Assembly: GCF_000428945.1 (NCBI RefSeq)
Contig: NZ_AUAX01000027.1
Span: forward strand, 1 to 64,000
Direction of reading: 5' to 3'
Source of the DNA: Hamadaea tsunoensis DSM 44101
GTDB lineage: Bacteria; Actinomycetota; Actinomycetes; Mycobacteriales; Micromonosporaceae
DNA length: 64,000 nt
Position 1 is the stretch's first letter. Each line of letters starts with the position of its first letter. The translations under genes and the position numbers were made by a program. Under the pieces are notes generated by a model, which ran no database searches, had not been told where the DNA came from, and saw only the letters and a list, made by a program, of their open reading frames with translations. This document shows, one piece after another, positions 41,584 through 50,109 of this stretch.

Positions 41584-41988
41584 TCAAAAGAACTCGTCGA
41601 GCAGCCGGTAGAACTCGATCTTGACCGGATCGGCCGCCACCCCGTACGCGGCCAGCAGTTCCGCGAGCGGCACGGTGACGTCCAGTCCCCGGTCGAACGG
41701 GCAGTCCGCGACCGGCACCGCGTGCAGCCGCCGGGCGAAGCCGCCCAGCGCCCGCGCGGCCCGCACGTCGGTGCGCAGGGCCGAGGCGGGCAGGCCGGGC
41801 AGGGCCGCGGTCACCAGCCGGCCCGGCCGGCACTCGAGCACCTCGGCGGCCGGGATACCGTTGCGGCGCAACCATTCCAGGCGTACGCCCTCGATCGTGA
41901 GATCCTCGTCGGCCGACTCCTTGGTGAAGGTGGTGGCGTCGCGGGTGACGGTGGCACCGGACTTGCCGCCGAGGACGATCTCACTCAT
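41584..41988 (-). pseudogene. Kanamycin-kinase (APH(3')) family remnant with internal deletion
   Basis: A 134-aa open frame with both ends of an APH(3')-type phosphotransferase. The N-lobe starts MSEIVLGGKSGATVTRD and includes LTIEGVRLEWLRRNGIPAAE. CPFDRGLDVTV marks the lobe junction, then the text jumps in frame to YGVAADPVKIEFYRLLDEFF, the extreme C-terminus of the family. The roughly 130-residue C-lobe with the catalytic Asp (HGDLC-type motif) and the metal-binding Asp is absent. Intact proteins are about 265 aa. It cannot phosphorylate an aminoglycoside by this mechanism. It could be dying or have a new non-catalytic role. Confidence 0.8.
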
Positions 41989-42020
41989 CGGCCCAGCATC
42001 CCACCCGCCCTGTACACACC

Positions 42021-42096
42021 TGCCCAGGTACGCCACTGCCCAGGTACGCCACTGCCCAGGTACGCCGCCCTCAGGTACGCCGCCCTCAGGTACGCC
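42021..42096. repeat. 16/15-base tandem repeat array at a gene end
   Basis: TGCCCAGGTACGCCAC at 42021 and 42037, a shortened copy at 42053, then GCCCTCAGGTACGCC at 42067 and 42082. The array spans the gap after the phosphotransferase remnant start and crosses the stop codon (42086-42088) of the leftward glycosyltransferase gene. Confidence 0.88.
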
Positions 42097-43522
42097 GCAG
42101 CAGCAGGACGGTGACGCCCTGGAAGTGTTCCTGCCGTTCGAGCGTGTAGTGGTTGCGCAGCTGTTCGGCGAGCTGACCGCCGCCGAGCATCGTGTGCCAC
42201 TGCTTCGCGGGCGCCTCGATCCCGCTGACCACCCACAGGCGGGTCACGTTCCGCAGCGCCGCGGCGGCCGTCGCGTCGTCGTAGTCGAGGGCGTAGTAGG
42301 AGCCGTGCTGCCGCGCCGACTGGCGCATCAGCACGTCCACGGGCCGGCGCTGCGGCAGGTAGAGGCCGGTCGCCAGCCGCGAGACGTTCTGCTGGGGACC
42401 GCGGTGCAGGATCCCGTCGCCCGGCGCCTGCCCGGCCGAGATGGCCGCGAACGCGCGGCGCAGGTCGGGATTGCCGGCCAGCGTGTCCACCCGGAACGCG
42501 GCGTGCGCGGACAGTCCGAGGACGAGGGCTCCGGCGACCAGGGCCGCGCCGCTCCAGCGGCCGCCGCAGGCCCGGGCGGCGAGCAGGCACCACGCGGGCG
42601 CCGTGAACAGCAGGTAGCGCGGATGCAGCATCGGGGAGGCGTACGACACCGCGAAAAGGACAGCCGGCGGGACGAGTGCCCACGCCGCCAGCAGCGCCGT
42701 CACGCGGTCCAGCGCCGGGCGGCGGATCACCGCGACCCCGGCCAGCAGCCCGCCGAGCGCGGCCGCTCCCAGGATCTCGCCGGGCAGCAGCGGCAGCCGG
42801 GTCCAGGTGGGCGTACCGAGCCAGGCGACCTGGCCGGTCTGCCCTGAGGCGACCAGTACCAGCGGGGCCAGCGGCAGCAGGCCGACGAGTACCGCACCGC
42901 CCCACCACCACCGCCGCCGATGCCCCACCATGTACGCGAAATGCCCGGCGAGCAGCATGATCGCCATCAGGTGCGCGCCGATGAGCAGCGGGATGGTGCA
43001 CGCGTACACCAGCCAGCGCTGCCGGATCCCGTCGGCCGCCCAGAGCAGGGCGAGCGTCGACACGACGGCCGCCAGGACGGCCAGACCGTAGGGCCGGGCG
43101 TCCTGGGCGTACCGGCTCACGGCCGGCAGGACGGCGAACAGCAGACCCGCGATCAGGCCGGTACGCGTGTCCACCAGCCGCCGCCCGAGCACCACGATCA
43201 GGGCCGCGGTGAGCACGGTCGCCACCAGCGTCGGTACGCGCAGCGCCAGCGGCGACGCGCCGGCCAGCCGGGTCCAGGCGTGCATGAGGAAGTAGTAGGG
43301 CGCGAAGACCGCGTCCACGTCGCGCAGCACCGGCAGCAGGTCACGGACCGGCAGCGTGGCGGCGTACCAGGTGACGACCTCGTCCTGGTCGAGCTGGCGG
43401 CCCAGCCCGGGCAGGCCGGCCGCGACGGTCGCGAGGGCGGCGGTCGCGGGCGCCGCGGCCGGGTGCGACCAGAAGCGCAGGCGCAGGGTAACCGCAGGCC
43501 GAGCCGCGATTGTGGCGATCAT
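42086..43522 (-). CDS. GT39-like membrane glycosyltransferase
   Basis: A 478-aa protein with about ten hydrophobic segments and the Arg/Glu/Asp first loop of polyprenyl-phosphate-dependent mannosyltransferases: LDQDEVVTWYAATLPVRDLL with the catalytic DE near residue 38. Then YYFLMHAWTRLAGASPLALR and YAQDARPYGLAVLAAVVSTL are typical of the PMT_2/GT39 family. It would transfer a sugar from a lipid carrier at the outer membrane face, acceptor unknown. The ATG at 43522 (MIATIAARP) is preferred over an upstream extension. Confidence 0.88.
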   Translation of the reverse strand: MIATIAARPAVTLRLRFWSHPAAAPATAALATVAAGLPGLGRQLDQDEVVTWYAATLPVRDLLPVLRDVDAVFAPYYFLMHAWTRLAGASPLALRVPTLVATVLTAALIVVLGRRLVDTRTGLIAGLLFAVLPAVSRYAQDARPYGLAVLAAVVSTLALLWAADGIRQRWLVYACTIPLLIGAHLMAIMLLAGHFAYMVGHRRRWWWGGAVLVGLLPLAPLVLVASGQTGQVAWLGTPTWTRLPLLPGEILGAAALGGLLAGVAVIRRPALDRVTALLAAWALVPPAVLFAVSYASPMLHPRYLLFTAPAWCLLAARACGGRWSGAALVAGALVLGLSAHAAFRVDTLAGNPDLRRAFAAISAGQAPGDGILHRGPQQNVSRLATGLYLPQRRPVDVLMRQSARQHGSYYALDYDDATAAAALRNVTRLWVVSGIEAPAKQWHTMLGGGQLAEQLRNHYTLERQEHFQGVTVLLLRRT

Positions 43523-43590
43523 GGCTCGGCAGGCTACGGCATACAAGATCACCTATAGCGACCAGGTAAACAAAGTCCATTTCCCCCGCT

Positions 43591-43677
43591 CGCCAAGATC
43601 CGGTTTGGATCAGGGATCGCCACGTAATCTTGGCCCAAGATTCGGGTGTTTTCCCTGATCCAAACCGGATCTTGGCG
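43591..43677. repeat. Nested palindromic repeat, copy B
   Basis: Perfect 26-base outer arms at 43591-43616 and 43652-43677 (cgccaagatccggtttggat on the left), enclosing AATCTTGGCCCAAGATT at 43626-43642, itself an 8-1-8 palindrome. It shares the middle 50 or so bases with copy A at 38133-38215. It lies in the 216-base gap between two leftward genes. Confidence 0.95.
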
Positions 43678-43712
43678 CGGCAGCGCCGAGGCGCGGCAGC
43701 GCCGAGGCGCGG
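43675..43712. repeat. 16-base tandem repeat, 2.4 copies
   Basis: GCGCGGCAGCGCCGAG at 43675-43690 and 43691-43706, then a partial copy GCGCGG. It abuts the end of the nested palindrome and precedes the HelR-like stop at 43739. Confidence 0.85.
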
Positions 43713-43738
43713 AGCGCGGTGGTGAGGGGAAGCGGGGG

Positions 43739-46051
43739 TCAGCGGAAGAGGGCGGGGACGCTGCCGGGGCAGATGATGCCGAGACGCTGGGTCGAGCGGG
43801 TCAGCGCCACGTACAGATCGCTCAGCCCGCGCGGCGACTCCTCGACGATGCCCTCCGGATCGACCACGACCACTCCGTCGAACTCCAGTCCCTTCGCCTG
43901 GTGCACGGTCAGCAGCACGATCGGGTGCTCCAGCTCGACGTCGGCGCCGACCGCCGCGTTCGGCAGCGCGTGCACCGCCTCGGCCAGCCGGCCGGCCGGC
44001 AGGATCACCCCGACCCGGCCGCCGTCGGCCTCCGCCACTTCCGCCTCGACCGCCTTCACCAGGTACGCCGACAGCGACGCCTCGTCCACATCGGACAGCC
44101 AGGGGGCGGTGCCGGCGTCGCGTACCGAGCGGGGCGGGACCATCGCGGGGTCGATCGCGGTCAGTACGCGGGCCGCCACCTCCATGACCTCGGCCGGCGT
44201 GCGGTAGTTGACGGTCAGCTCGGCGAGCCTCCAGCGGTCGGCGACGTAGGGTTCCATCATCTCGGCCCAGGAGCCGGCCCCGGCCAGCTCCGACGTCTGG
44301 GCGAGGTCGCCGACGACCGTCATCGACCGGCTGGGGCAGCGGCGCATGAGCAGCCGCCACGCCATCGGCGACAGTTCCTGGGCCTCGTCGACGATGACGT
44401 GGCCGAACGCCCAGCGCCGGTCGGCCGCCGCCCGTTCGGCCGCGGTCAGCCGCTCGGTCTCCTCGTGCCGCTCGCCGAGCCGCAGCGCCCCGATGACGTC
44501 GGCCGCGACGAGGATCTCCGGATCGATCTCGTCCTCCAGGTCGATCGACCGGGAGCCGTGCAGGATCTCCAGGGCGCCCTCCGCGTACGCGTTGCGCTGC
44601 CGCCGGCGCACCTCGGCCAGCAGCACGGCGTCGCGGTCGTCCTCGCCGAGCAGTTCCGCCGCCTCGTCGAGCAGCGGTACGTCGGCCGGGGTGAAGCCCT
44701 CGCCGCGTTCGCGCAGCAGCAGCTCGACGTCCCCGCCGGCGGCGGCGAGACGGTCGGCCGACGCGTACAGGTCGGTGAGGAGCTTCTCGGGGGTGAGCGT
44801 CGGCCAGAGCCAGTCGAGCGCGGTCTGGAACCCGGGCTCGCCGCGCAGCTCGCGGCGGAACTCGGCGAGGTCGGCCTCGTCGAGCAGGTGCGGGTCGCCG
44901 GGCGCGTCGCCGCCGCCGAGCGGGTCGTCGGCGTAGGGGTCCAGGCCCACGTCCTCGCTGTAGGCCAGCGAGAGCGCGAAGACGAGCTCGTTCTCGAAGG
45001 TCGCGCGGGCGAGGTTGTGCGGCTTGCCGGTGGCCCGCGCGCGGGCGCGCGCGTCCTCGCAGGCCGCGCGCTCCAGGCGGATCGTGTCGTGGTGCAGCGA
45101 GTCCTGGTCGATGGGGATGTCCAGGTAGGTCTCGGGCGCGCGCTGCCGGTCGCGGATCGCCGCGGTCAGCACGTCCACCATCTCCAGGCGGCCCTTCAGC
45201 GCGGCCGCCGCGGGACTCTCGGTCCGCGTCGCCGTCACTCCCGGGAACAGTCCCCCGAGCGTCCTCAGCAGTACGCCGGTCTCCGCCAGCGAGGGCAGCA
45301 CGTGTCCGATGTAGCGCAGGAAGGTCTCGTTGGGACCGAGCACGAGGACGCCCCTGGTGGCCAGCTCCCGCCGGTGCGTGTAGAGCAGGTACGCCGCCCG
45401 GTGCAGCGCGACGGCCGTCTTGCCGGTGCCCGGGCCGCCCTGCACGACGAGGACGCCGTTGACGTCGGCCCGGATGATGCGGTCCTGCTCGGCCTGGATG
45501 GTCTCGACGATGTCGCGCATCCGCCCGGTACGCTTCGCGCCCAGCGCCGCCAGCAGCACGGCTTCGCCGGTCAGCCCGTCGTGCTTCGAGGCGGCGGCCT
45601 TCTGCGCGAGGGCGTCGTCGAGGTCGAGCACCTCGTCGTCGAGGTCCACCACCCGCCGGTCGCGCGTACGCAGGTGCCGCCGGCGGCGTACGCCCTCCGG
45701 AGCGGCGGCGGTCGCCAGGTAGAACGGCCGGGCCGCCGGGGCCCGCCAGTCGATGAGCAGCGGTTCGAGATCGCGCTCCTCGTCGAAGATCCCGATGCGG
45801 CCGATGTAGCGGGTCTCGTCGCCGGTGAAGTCCAGGCGCCCGAAGCACAGCCCGTCCTCGACCGCGCCGTACTGCGCGACCTGGTCGGCGTACAGGGCCA
45901 CCGCCCCGTCGCGCTCGGTACGCTCGCCCGGCGTCCCGCCCGTACGGCGCAGCGCCTCGGCGAGCCCGGTCGCCGAGCGTTCCCGGAGCCGGTCGAGCTG
46001 GCCGTAGAGGGTGGTGAGGTGGGCCTGCTCGTGCTCGATCTCGTTCGTCAT
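43739..46051 (-). CDS. helR: RNA polymerase-recycling motor ATPase HelR (HelD family)
   Basis: A 770-aa UvrD/Rep-like ATPase of the HelD/HelR type. The long N-terminal coiled arm (HEQAHLTTLYGQLDRLRERS) inserts into RNA polymerase in the family. Walker A is VVQGGPGTGKTAVALHRAAY near residue 210, motif II VIVDEAQELSPMAWRLLMRR, and motif VI VALTRSTQRLGII. HelR proteins strip stalled or rifamycin-bound RNA polymerase off DNA and contribute to rifamycin resistance in Streptomyces. The ATG at 46051 follows GAGG. A perfect inverted repeat lies in the divergent region upstream. Confidence 0.88.
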   Translation of the reverse strand: MTNEIEHEQAHLTTLYGQLDRLRERSATGLAEALRRTGGTPGERTERDGAVALYADQVAQYGAVEDGLCFGRLDFTGDETRYIGRIGIFDEERDLEPLLIDWRAPAARPFYLATAAAPEGVRRRRHLRTRDRRVVDLDDEVLDLDDALAQKAAASKHDGLTGEAVLLAALGAKRTGRMRDIVETIQAEQDRIIRADVNGVLVVQGGPGTGKTAVALHRAAYLLYTHRRELATRGVLVLGPNETFLRYIGHVLPSLAETGVLLRTLGGLFPGVTATRTESPAAAALKGRLEMVDVLTAAIRDRQRAPETYLDIPIDQDSLHHDTIRLERAACEDARARARATGKPHNLARATFENELVFALSLAYSEDVGLDPYADDPLGGGDAPGDPHLLDEADLAEFRRELRGEPGFQTALDWLWPTLTPEKLLTDLYASADRLAAAGGDVELLLRERGEGFTPADVPLLDEAAELLGEDDRDAVLLAEVRRRQRNAYAEGALEILHGSRSIDLEDEIDPEILVAADVIGALRLGERHEETERLTAAERAAADRRWAFGHVIVDEAQELSPMAWRLLMRRCPSRSMTVVGDLAQTSELAGAGSWAEMMEPYVADRWRLAELTVNYRTPAEVMEVAARVLTAIDPAMVPPRSVRDAGTAPWLSDVDEASLSAYLVKAVEAEVAEADGGRVGVILPAGRLAEAVHALPNAAVGADVELEHPIVLLTVHQAKGLEFDGVVVVDPEGIVEESPRGLSDLYVALTRSTQRLGIICPGSVPALFR

Positions 46052-46125
46052 CTCGCCTCGGTGTGTCGCTGGGCTGGAAGTCACTGGGCCGGACCTTGAC
46101 AAACCCGCCTCCGATGTGTCACTGT

Positions 46126-46148
46126 GGCAAGCGCGGTTGACGCTTGCC
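46126..46148. promoter_or_regulatory. Perfect 8-7-8 inverted repeat upstream of helR
   Basis: GGCAAGCG-CGGTTGA-CGCTTGCC lies 75 bases before the helR start in the 250-base region shared with the divergent LigD-type gene. CAAG/CTTG half-sites recall the rifamycin-associated element that controls helR genes, but I cannot verify the match from memory. Confidence 0.6.
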
Positions 46149-46301
46149 GTCTACCAGCGTGCCCTCATTCGGTTGTACCGGAATACGATACCGGCGCCCG
46201 GCACTCCTCGGCAAACCCGTCTTCGCACCTTCGCCCTCGGCGCACCGGTACGCGTACCGCACGGCCCGGTGCGCGCGGCCCGCTTCCTCTATCGTGAACC
46301 C

Positions 46302-47507
46302 ATGGCGAGTTCCCGCGTGCTGGAAGTGGCCGGACGCGAAGTGACGATCACCCACCCGGACAAACCGATCTTCCGCTCCGCCGGCTACACGAAGCTCGAT
46401 CTCGTGAACTACTACCTCGCGGTCGCCGACGGCGCCCTGCGCGGCGTGTCCGGCCGGCCGATGATCCTCAAACGCTTCGTCAAGGGCATCGAGCAGGAGG
46501 CCTTCTTCCAGAAGCGCGCCCCCGGCAACCGCCCCGACTGGCTGGAGGTCGCCGAGCTGAAGTACGCGTCCGGCACCTCCGCCGAGGAGGTCGTCGTCCG
46601 CGACCCGGCCGGCCTCGCCTGGGTGATCAACCTCGGCTGCGTCGACCTGAACCCGCACCCGGTCCACGCCGAGGACCTCGACCGCCCCGACGAGCTGCGC
46701 ATCGACCTCGATCCGGTGCCCGGCGTCAGCTGGTCGCAGATCGTCGAGGTCGCCGAGGTGGCCCGCGGCGTCCTGACGGACCACGGCCTGACGGCGTGGC
46801 CGAAGACGTCCGGCTCGCGGGGCTTCCACATCTACGCCCGCGTCCGTCCCGAATGGACGTACGCGCAGCTGCGCCTGGCCGCCGAGACGGTCGCCCGCGA
46901 ATGCGAGAACCGGGCGCCGGAACTGGCCACCAGCAAATGGTGGAAGGAGGACCGCGAAGGCGTCTTCGTCGACTTCAACCAGAACGCGAAGGACCGCACG
47001 GTCGCGTCCGCGTACTCGGTCCGCGCCGTCCCGGACGCCCGCGTGTCGACCCCGCTGACCTGGGACGAGGTGCCCGGCTGCGATCCGGCCGAGTTCACCG
47101 TCGGCACCGTCCTGGACCGGTACGCCGACATCGGCGACCCCTGGGCCGGCATCGGCGATAGCGCCGGCTCGCTCGACGGGCTGCTCGCCCTGGCCAAGGA
47201 GCTCGGCCCGGCGGAGAAGCCGCCCAAGGGCACCGGCCGCCGCCAGCCGACCATGCCGCTGGTCGAGATCGCCCGGTCGAAGACGCGCGACGAGGCCATG
47301 GACGCCCTCGACACCTGGTACGCCCGCCACCCGGCCGTCAAGGCCCACCTCCAGCCGGCGGACGTGCTCGTGGACGGCATGCGCGGCCGCAGCTCGATCT
47401 GGTACCGCATCCGGGTCAACCTGCAGCACGTCCCCGAAGGGGAACGGCCGGAGCAGGAGGATCTCATCATCGACTACAACCCGTGGGCCGGCATGCAGCT
47501 CCCCTGA
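46302..47507 (+). CDS. LigD-type polymerase/primase domain protein
   Basis: A 401-aa stand-alone PolDom of the archaeo-eukaryotic primase family used in non-homologous end joining. The start VLEVAGREVTITHPDKPIFR, then LKRFVKGIEQEAFFQKRAPG, the catalytic ELRIDLDPVPGVSW with the metal-binding Asp pair, and SGSRGFHIYARV with the His-containing motif are visible. The C-terminal 90 residues add KSKTRDEAMDAL-like sequence and the WYRIRVNLQHVP motif. No ligase domain is fused and no Ku gene is near. The ATG is set at 46302 because the family N-terminus begins there. It is divergent from helR. Confidence 0.92.
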   Translation: MASSRVLEVAGREVTITHPDKPIFRSAGYTKLDLVNYYLAVADGALRGVSGRPMILKRFVKGIEQEAFFQKRAPGNRPDWLEVAELKYASGTSAEEVVVRDPAGLAWVINLGCVDLNPHPVHAEDLDRPDELRIDLDPVPGVSWSQIVEVAEVARGVLTDHGLTAWPKTSGSRGFHIYARVRPEWTYAQLRLAAETVARECENRAPELATSKWWKEDREGVFVDFNQNAKDRTVASAYSVRAVPDARVSTPLTWDEVPGCDPAEFTVGTVLDRYADIGDPWAGIGDSAGSLDGLLALAKELGPAEKPPKGTGRRQPTMPLVEIARSKTRDEAMDALDTWYARHPAVKAHLQPADVLVDGMRGRSSIWYRIRVNLQHVPEGERPEQEDLIIDYNPWAGMQLP

Positions 47508-47553
47508 CGGGCGGCAGCATCCGAGCCGTCCGCCGCCCCACTACAGTGCACGG

Positions 47554-48189
47554 GTGACCTCCTTGGCCGACCTGTTCGCGGACGATGCGTACCTGGCCGC
47601 GCGGCGGGTGCTGGAACTCGCGGGAGAGCCGCTGAAGGCCGGCGCGATCAAGGACCGGCTGGTCGAGGCGGGGATCGAGCGCATCGAGGTCGCCCGCCGC
47701 TGGGAGAACATCCAGAAACGACTCAAGACCGACCCCCGCGTCGTCGCCGAGGACGGCACCTACCGCCATCAGCCCGCCCCGCCCGAGGTCTCCCCCGCCG
47801 ACGCGCTCGACCGCATCCTCAACGGCCGGCTGCCCGCCGAGAAGAAGGCCGCCCTGGCCGAGATCGTGCTCGCCGCGCTGCGCCAGGCTCGCCAGACCCA
47901 GGTCGACGGCGTACGCGCACTCGGCGAACTGGCGGCCGAAGTGGAGGAACTGCTGGCCAACGAGGTCGAGCCGGCGGCCCTGCTGCGACGCGTACGCGCC
48001 CGGGTCCGGCGCAGTGGCCTCGAAGCGGTCGAGAAGGCGGGCGAACAGACCCGGTTCGACCGGAAAATTCACAGTTCCATCGGCGGTTCCATCCGCGACG
48101 GCGCACGCGTCATCGTGGTACGCCCGGGGTATGTCTGGACGGACGACGGCGCCGAACTGATAATCGGCAAAGCCGTCGTCGAGGAGTAG
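47554..48189 (+). CDS. Winged-helix protein with GrpE-like C-terminus
   Basis: A 211-aa protein beginning SLADLFADDAYLAARRVLEL. Residues 1-70 look like a winged helix (LKAGAIKDRLVEAGIERIEV, TDPRVVAEDGTYRH). The middle is a long helix of the coiled-coil type (RQARQTQVDGVRALGELAAE). The end, FDRKIHSSIGGSI...VVRPGYVWTDD...LIIGKAVVEE, matches the beta-domain layout of GrpE (FDP..HEAV, V..GY, ..pAKV.V). It starts 26 bases before an Hsp70-like gene, so it is a good candidate for that chaperone's nucleotide-exchange factor. Confidence 0.7.
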   Translation: MTSLADLFADDAYLAARRVLELAGEPLKAGAIKDRLVEAGIERIEVARRWENIQKRLKTDPRVVAEDGTYRHQPAPPEVSPADALDRILNGRLPAEKKAALAEIVLAALRQARQTQVDGVRALGELAAEVEELLANEVEPAALLRRVRARVRRSGLEAVEKAGEQTRFDRKIHSSIGGSIRDGARVIVVRPGYVWTDDGAELIIGKAVVEE

Positions 48190-48215
48190 CGTCGTCGGAG
48201 AGCAGAGGAGTCTCG

Positions 48216-49691
48216 GTGACGATCGATCACCAGACCGCGGTCGGCATCGACTTCGGCACGTCCAGCACCCTCGTCGCCGCGCCCGGCGGCATCGTCCCCA
48301 TTGGACAGGTCTTCGCCTGGATGCCGTCGGTCGCCGGCTACGACGACGAGGGCGGCGCGGTCGCCGGTGAGCCCGCCCTCGACCTGCCGGTCGACCAGTC
48401 CGTCCGCTCGATCAAGCGGTGGATCACCGAGGACCGTTCCCACCTGCGCGTCGACCTGCCGGCCGGCGTCCAGGAGGTGCGCGCCGACGACCTCATCGAG
48501 GCCATCCTGCGCGAAGCCGTCTGCCGGGCCGGCGAGCACGGCCAGGGTCCCGCCACGCGGCAGACGCTGCGGCTCGGCGTACCGGCGATGTGGGACGGGC
48601 GGCAGCGGCGCCGGCTGGTGGCGGCGGCCGGACGGGCCGGACTGCCCGCCACCCTGGCCAGCCTGATCGACGAGCCGGTCGCGGCCGGCATGGCGTGGCT
48701 GGCCCGCAACTCCGGCGCGTACGGCCGGATCGTGGTCTTCGACATGGGCGGCGGCACGCTCGACGTGGCGGTCCTCGAAGCCGGCCCCGCCGGGGTCTCC
48801 GTGCTCGCGGCGCTGGGCGTGCCGGAGGCGGGCGACACCCTCGACGACGCGCTCGCGATCGAGCTGGAGTACGCGCTGGCCGCCCGCGGCGTCGACGTGG
48901 ACGCCCTGCCCGCCCCGAAGCGGGCCCGCGCCCGGCTGCTGTACGCGGCGCGCGAGGCGAAGATCGGCCTGACCACCGAGGACGAGTACGACATCATCCT
49001 GCCCAAGCGGCTGTTCGGCGTCGGCTCGGTGACCTACCGCCGCGATCAGCTCAACGACGCGTTCGCGCCGCAGATGGACCGCGCGGAACTGTGCGTCGCC
49101 GCCGCGCTGCGGGCCGCCCGGCTGACCGAGGGCGTCGCCGCGACCGCCGCCGACGTCCTGCGTACGCCGGTCGCCGAACTGGTCGCCGGGGTCGACGTCG
49201 TGCTGCTGTCGGGCGGCATGACCCACATCCCCTACGTCGCCGAACGCCTGCGCACCCTGTTCGCCCCCGGTACGCGTATCGAACCGGCCGCGCCGCGCTC
49301 CGAGGAGGCCGTCGCGCTCGGACTCGCCCAGGCCGGCCGGTTCGGCCAGATCAACCGCTACCGGCCCGGCTTCGACATCCTCCTCGAATGGGACTACGAC
49401 TTCCGCGTGGTCTACGAGGCGTACACGCCGCTGCTCGGGGCGTGGCGGGACGGGGATCTGCGGGTCGTGCGCACCGGCCGGGAACTGGAACTGCCCGAGG
49501 AAGGCAAGGCGCGGCTGCGGATCGTGTCGCACTCGGGGGAACCGGTCCGGGCGACGCTCGGCGGCGGCGAACTGCACGCGTACGAGGTGGGGCTGAACGG
49601 GGAGAGTTTCGAGTTCTCCATCTTCCCCGACGGCCGGTTGCGCCTCACCGACGCCACCGGCACCCGCGACGGACGCATCGACCCGCGCTGA
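48216..49691 (+). CDS. Hsp70-like protein (DnaK-type ATPase with divergent C-terminus)
   Basis: A 491-aa ATPase of the Hsp70/actin class. Phosphate 1 is AVGIDFGTSSTLVAA, phosphate 2 VVFDMGGGTLDVAVLEAG, and the adenosine loop VVLLSGGMTHIPYVAERL. NRYRPGFDILLEWDYDFRVV begins a short non-DnaK C-terminal part of about 110 residues with beta strands and no lid, so substrate handling differs from DnaK. The adjacent upstream GrpE-like gene suggests a two-gene chaperone module. No J-domain gene is seen. Confidence 0.88.
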   Translation: MTIDHQTAVGIDFGTSSTLVAAPGGIVPIGQVFAWMPSVAGYDDEGGAVAGEPALDLPVDQSVRSIKRWITEDRSHLRVDLPAGVQEVRADDLIEAILREAVCRAGEHGQGPATRQTLRLGVPAMWDGRQRRRLVAAAGRAGLPATLASLIDEPVAAGMAWLARNSGAYGRIVVFDMGGGTLDVAVLEAGPAGVSVLAALGVPEAGDTLDDALAIELEYALAARGVDVDALPAPKRARARLLYAAREAKIGLTTEDEYDIILPKRLFGVGSVTYRRDQLNDAFAPQMDRAELCVAAALRAARLTEGVAATAADVLRTPVAELVAGVDVVLLSGGMTHIPYVAERLRTLFAPGTRIEPAAPRSEEAVALGLAQAGRFGQINRYRPGFDILLEWDYDFRVVYEAYTPLLGAWRDGDLRVVRTGRELELPEEGKARLRIVSHSGEPVRATLGGGELHAYEVGLNGESFEFSIFPDGRLRLTDATGTRDGRIDPR

Positions 49692-49721
49692 ACCCTCGCG
49701 ACCGCCCCGACGATCTTGCCG

Positions 49722-49970
49722 TCAGCGGTCTCGGAGGGTGCTCAGCGACTCGCGGAGGCGGTGCAGGTAGGTGAGGGCGACCGCGGTCGCGGCCGCGTAC
49801 TCGTCGGCGCGCCAGCCCGCGTCCCCTTCACGGACGTCGGTGGGAAGATCCCGGAGCACGGCCTCGATCGCGGCCGCCTGGTTCCGGGTCGACGCGTGGA
49901 TCTCGTCCACTGTCCGCAGTGCCGTATCGAACCCGTGATCCGCCGAAGACCCGTCCACCGAAGATCCCAT
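49722..49970 (-). CDS. Small protein of unknown function
   Basis: An 82-aa acidic, helical protein: GFDTALRTVDEIHASTRNQA, then VLRDLPTDVREGDAGWRADE and LTYLHRLRESLSTLRDR. There is no membrane segment, signal or known domain. It runs against the Hsp70-like gene, whose stop is 31 bases away, and is divergent from a sensor kinase. Codon use is ordinary and the frame is clean, but the short length limits confidence. Confidence 0.6.
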   Translation of the reverse strand: MGSSVDGSSADHGFDTALRTVDEIHASTRNQAAAIEAVLRDLPTDVREGDAGWRADEYAAATAVALTYLHRLRESLSTLRDR

Positions 49971-50109
49971 CCCGTCAGTAGAACCACAGACGTTGATCGA
50001 CTCAATCGCGTACTTGTGTCGATCGCGGGCGCCGGGCAGTCAGCAGTGGCGTCGATGTGGGGGAAGCGACCGAGAACGTAGCTCCGGGGTATGACGTGAA
50101 CGCGCCGGT

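Noticed and set aside
43646-46099. 817-codon plus-strand open frame opposite helR
   Set aside because: The minus-strand HelR has all ATPase motifs. The antisense frame has none and shows shadow-type composition.
46126-46148. Firm assignment as the rifamycin-associated element
   Set aside because: I cannot check the consensus without a database, so I report only an inverted repeat.
46302-47507. Complete NHEJ system
   Set aside because: Only the polymerase domain is encoded. There is no ligase domain and no Ku gene in the window.
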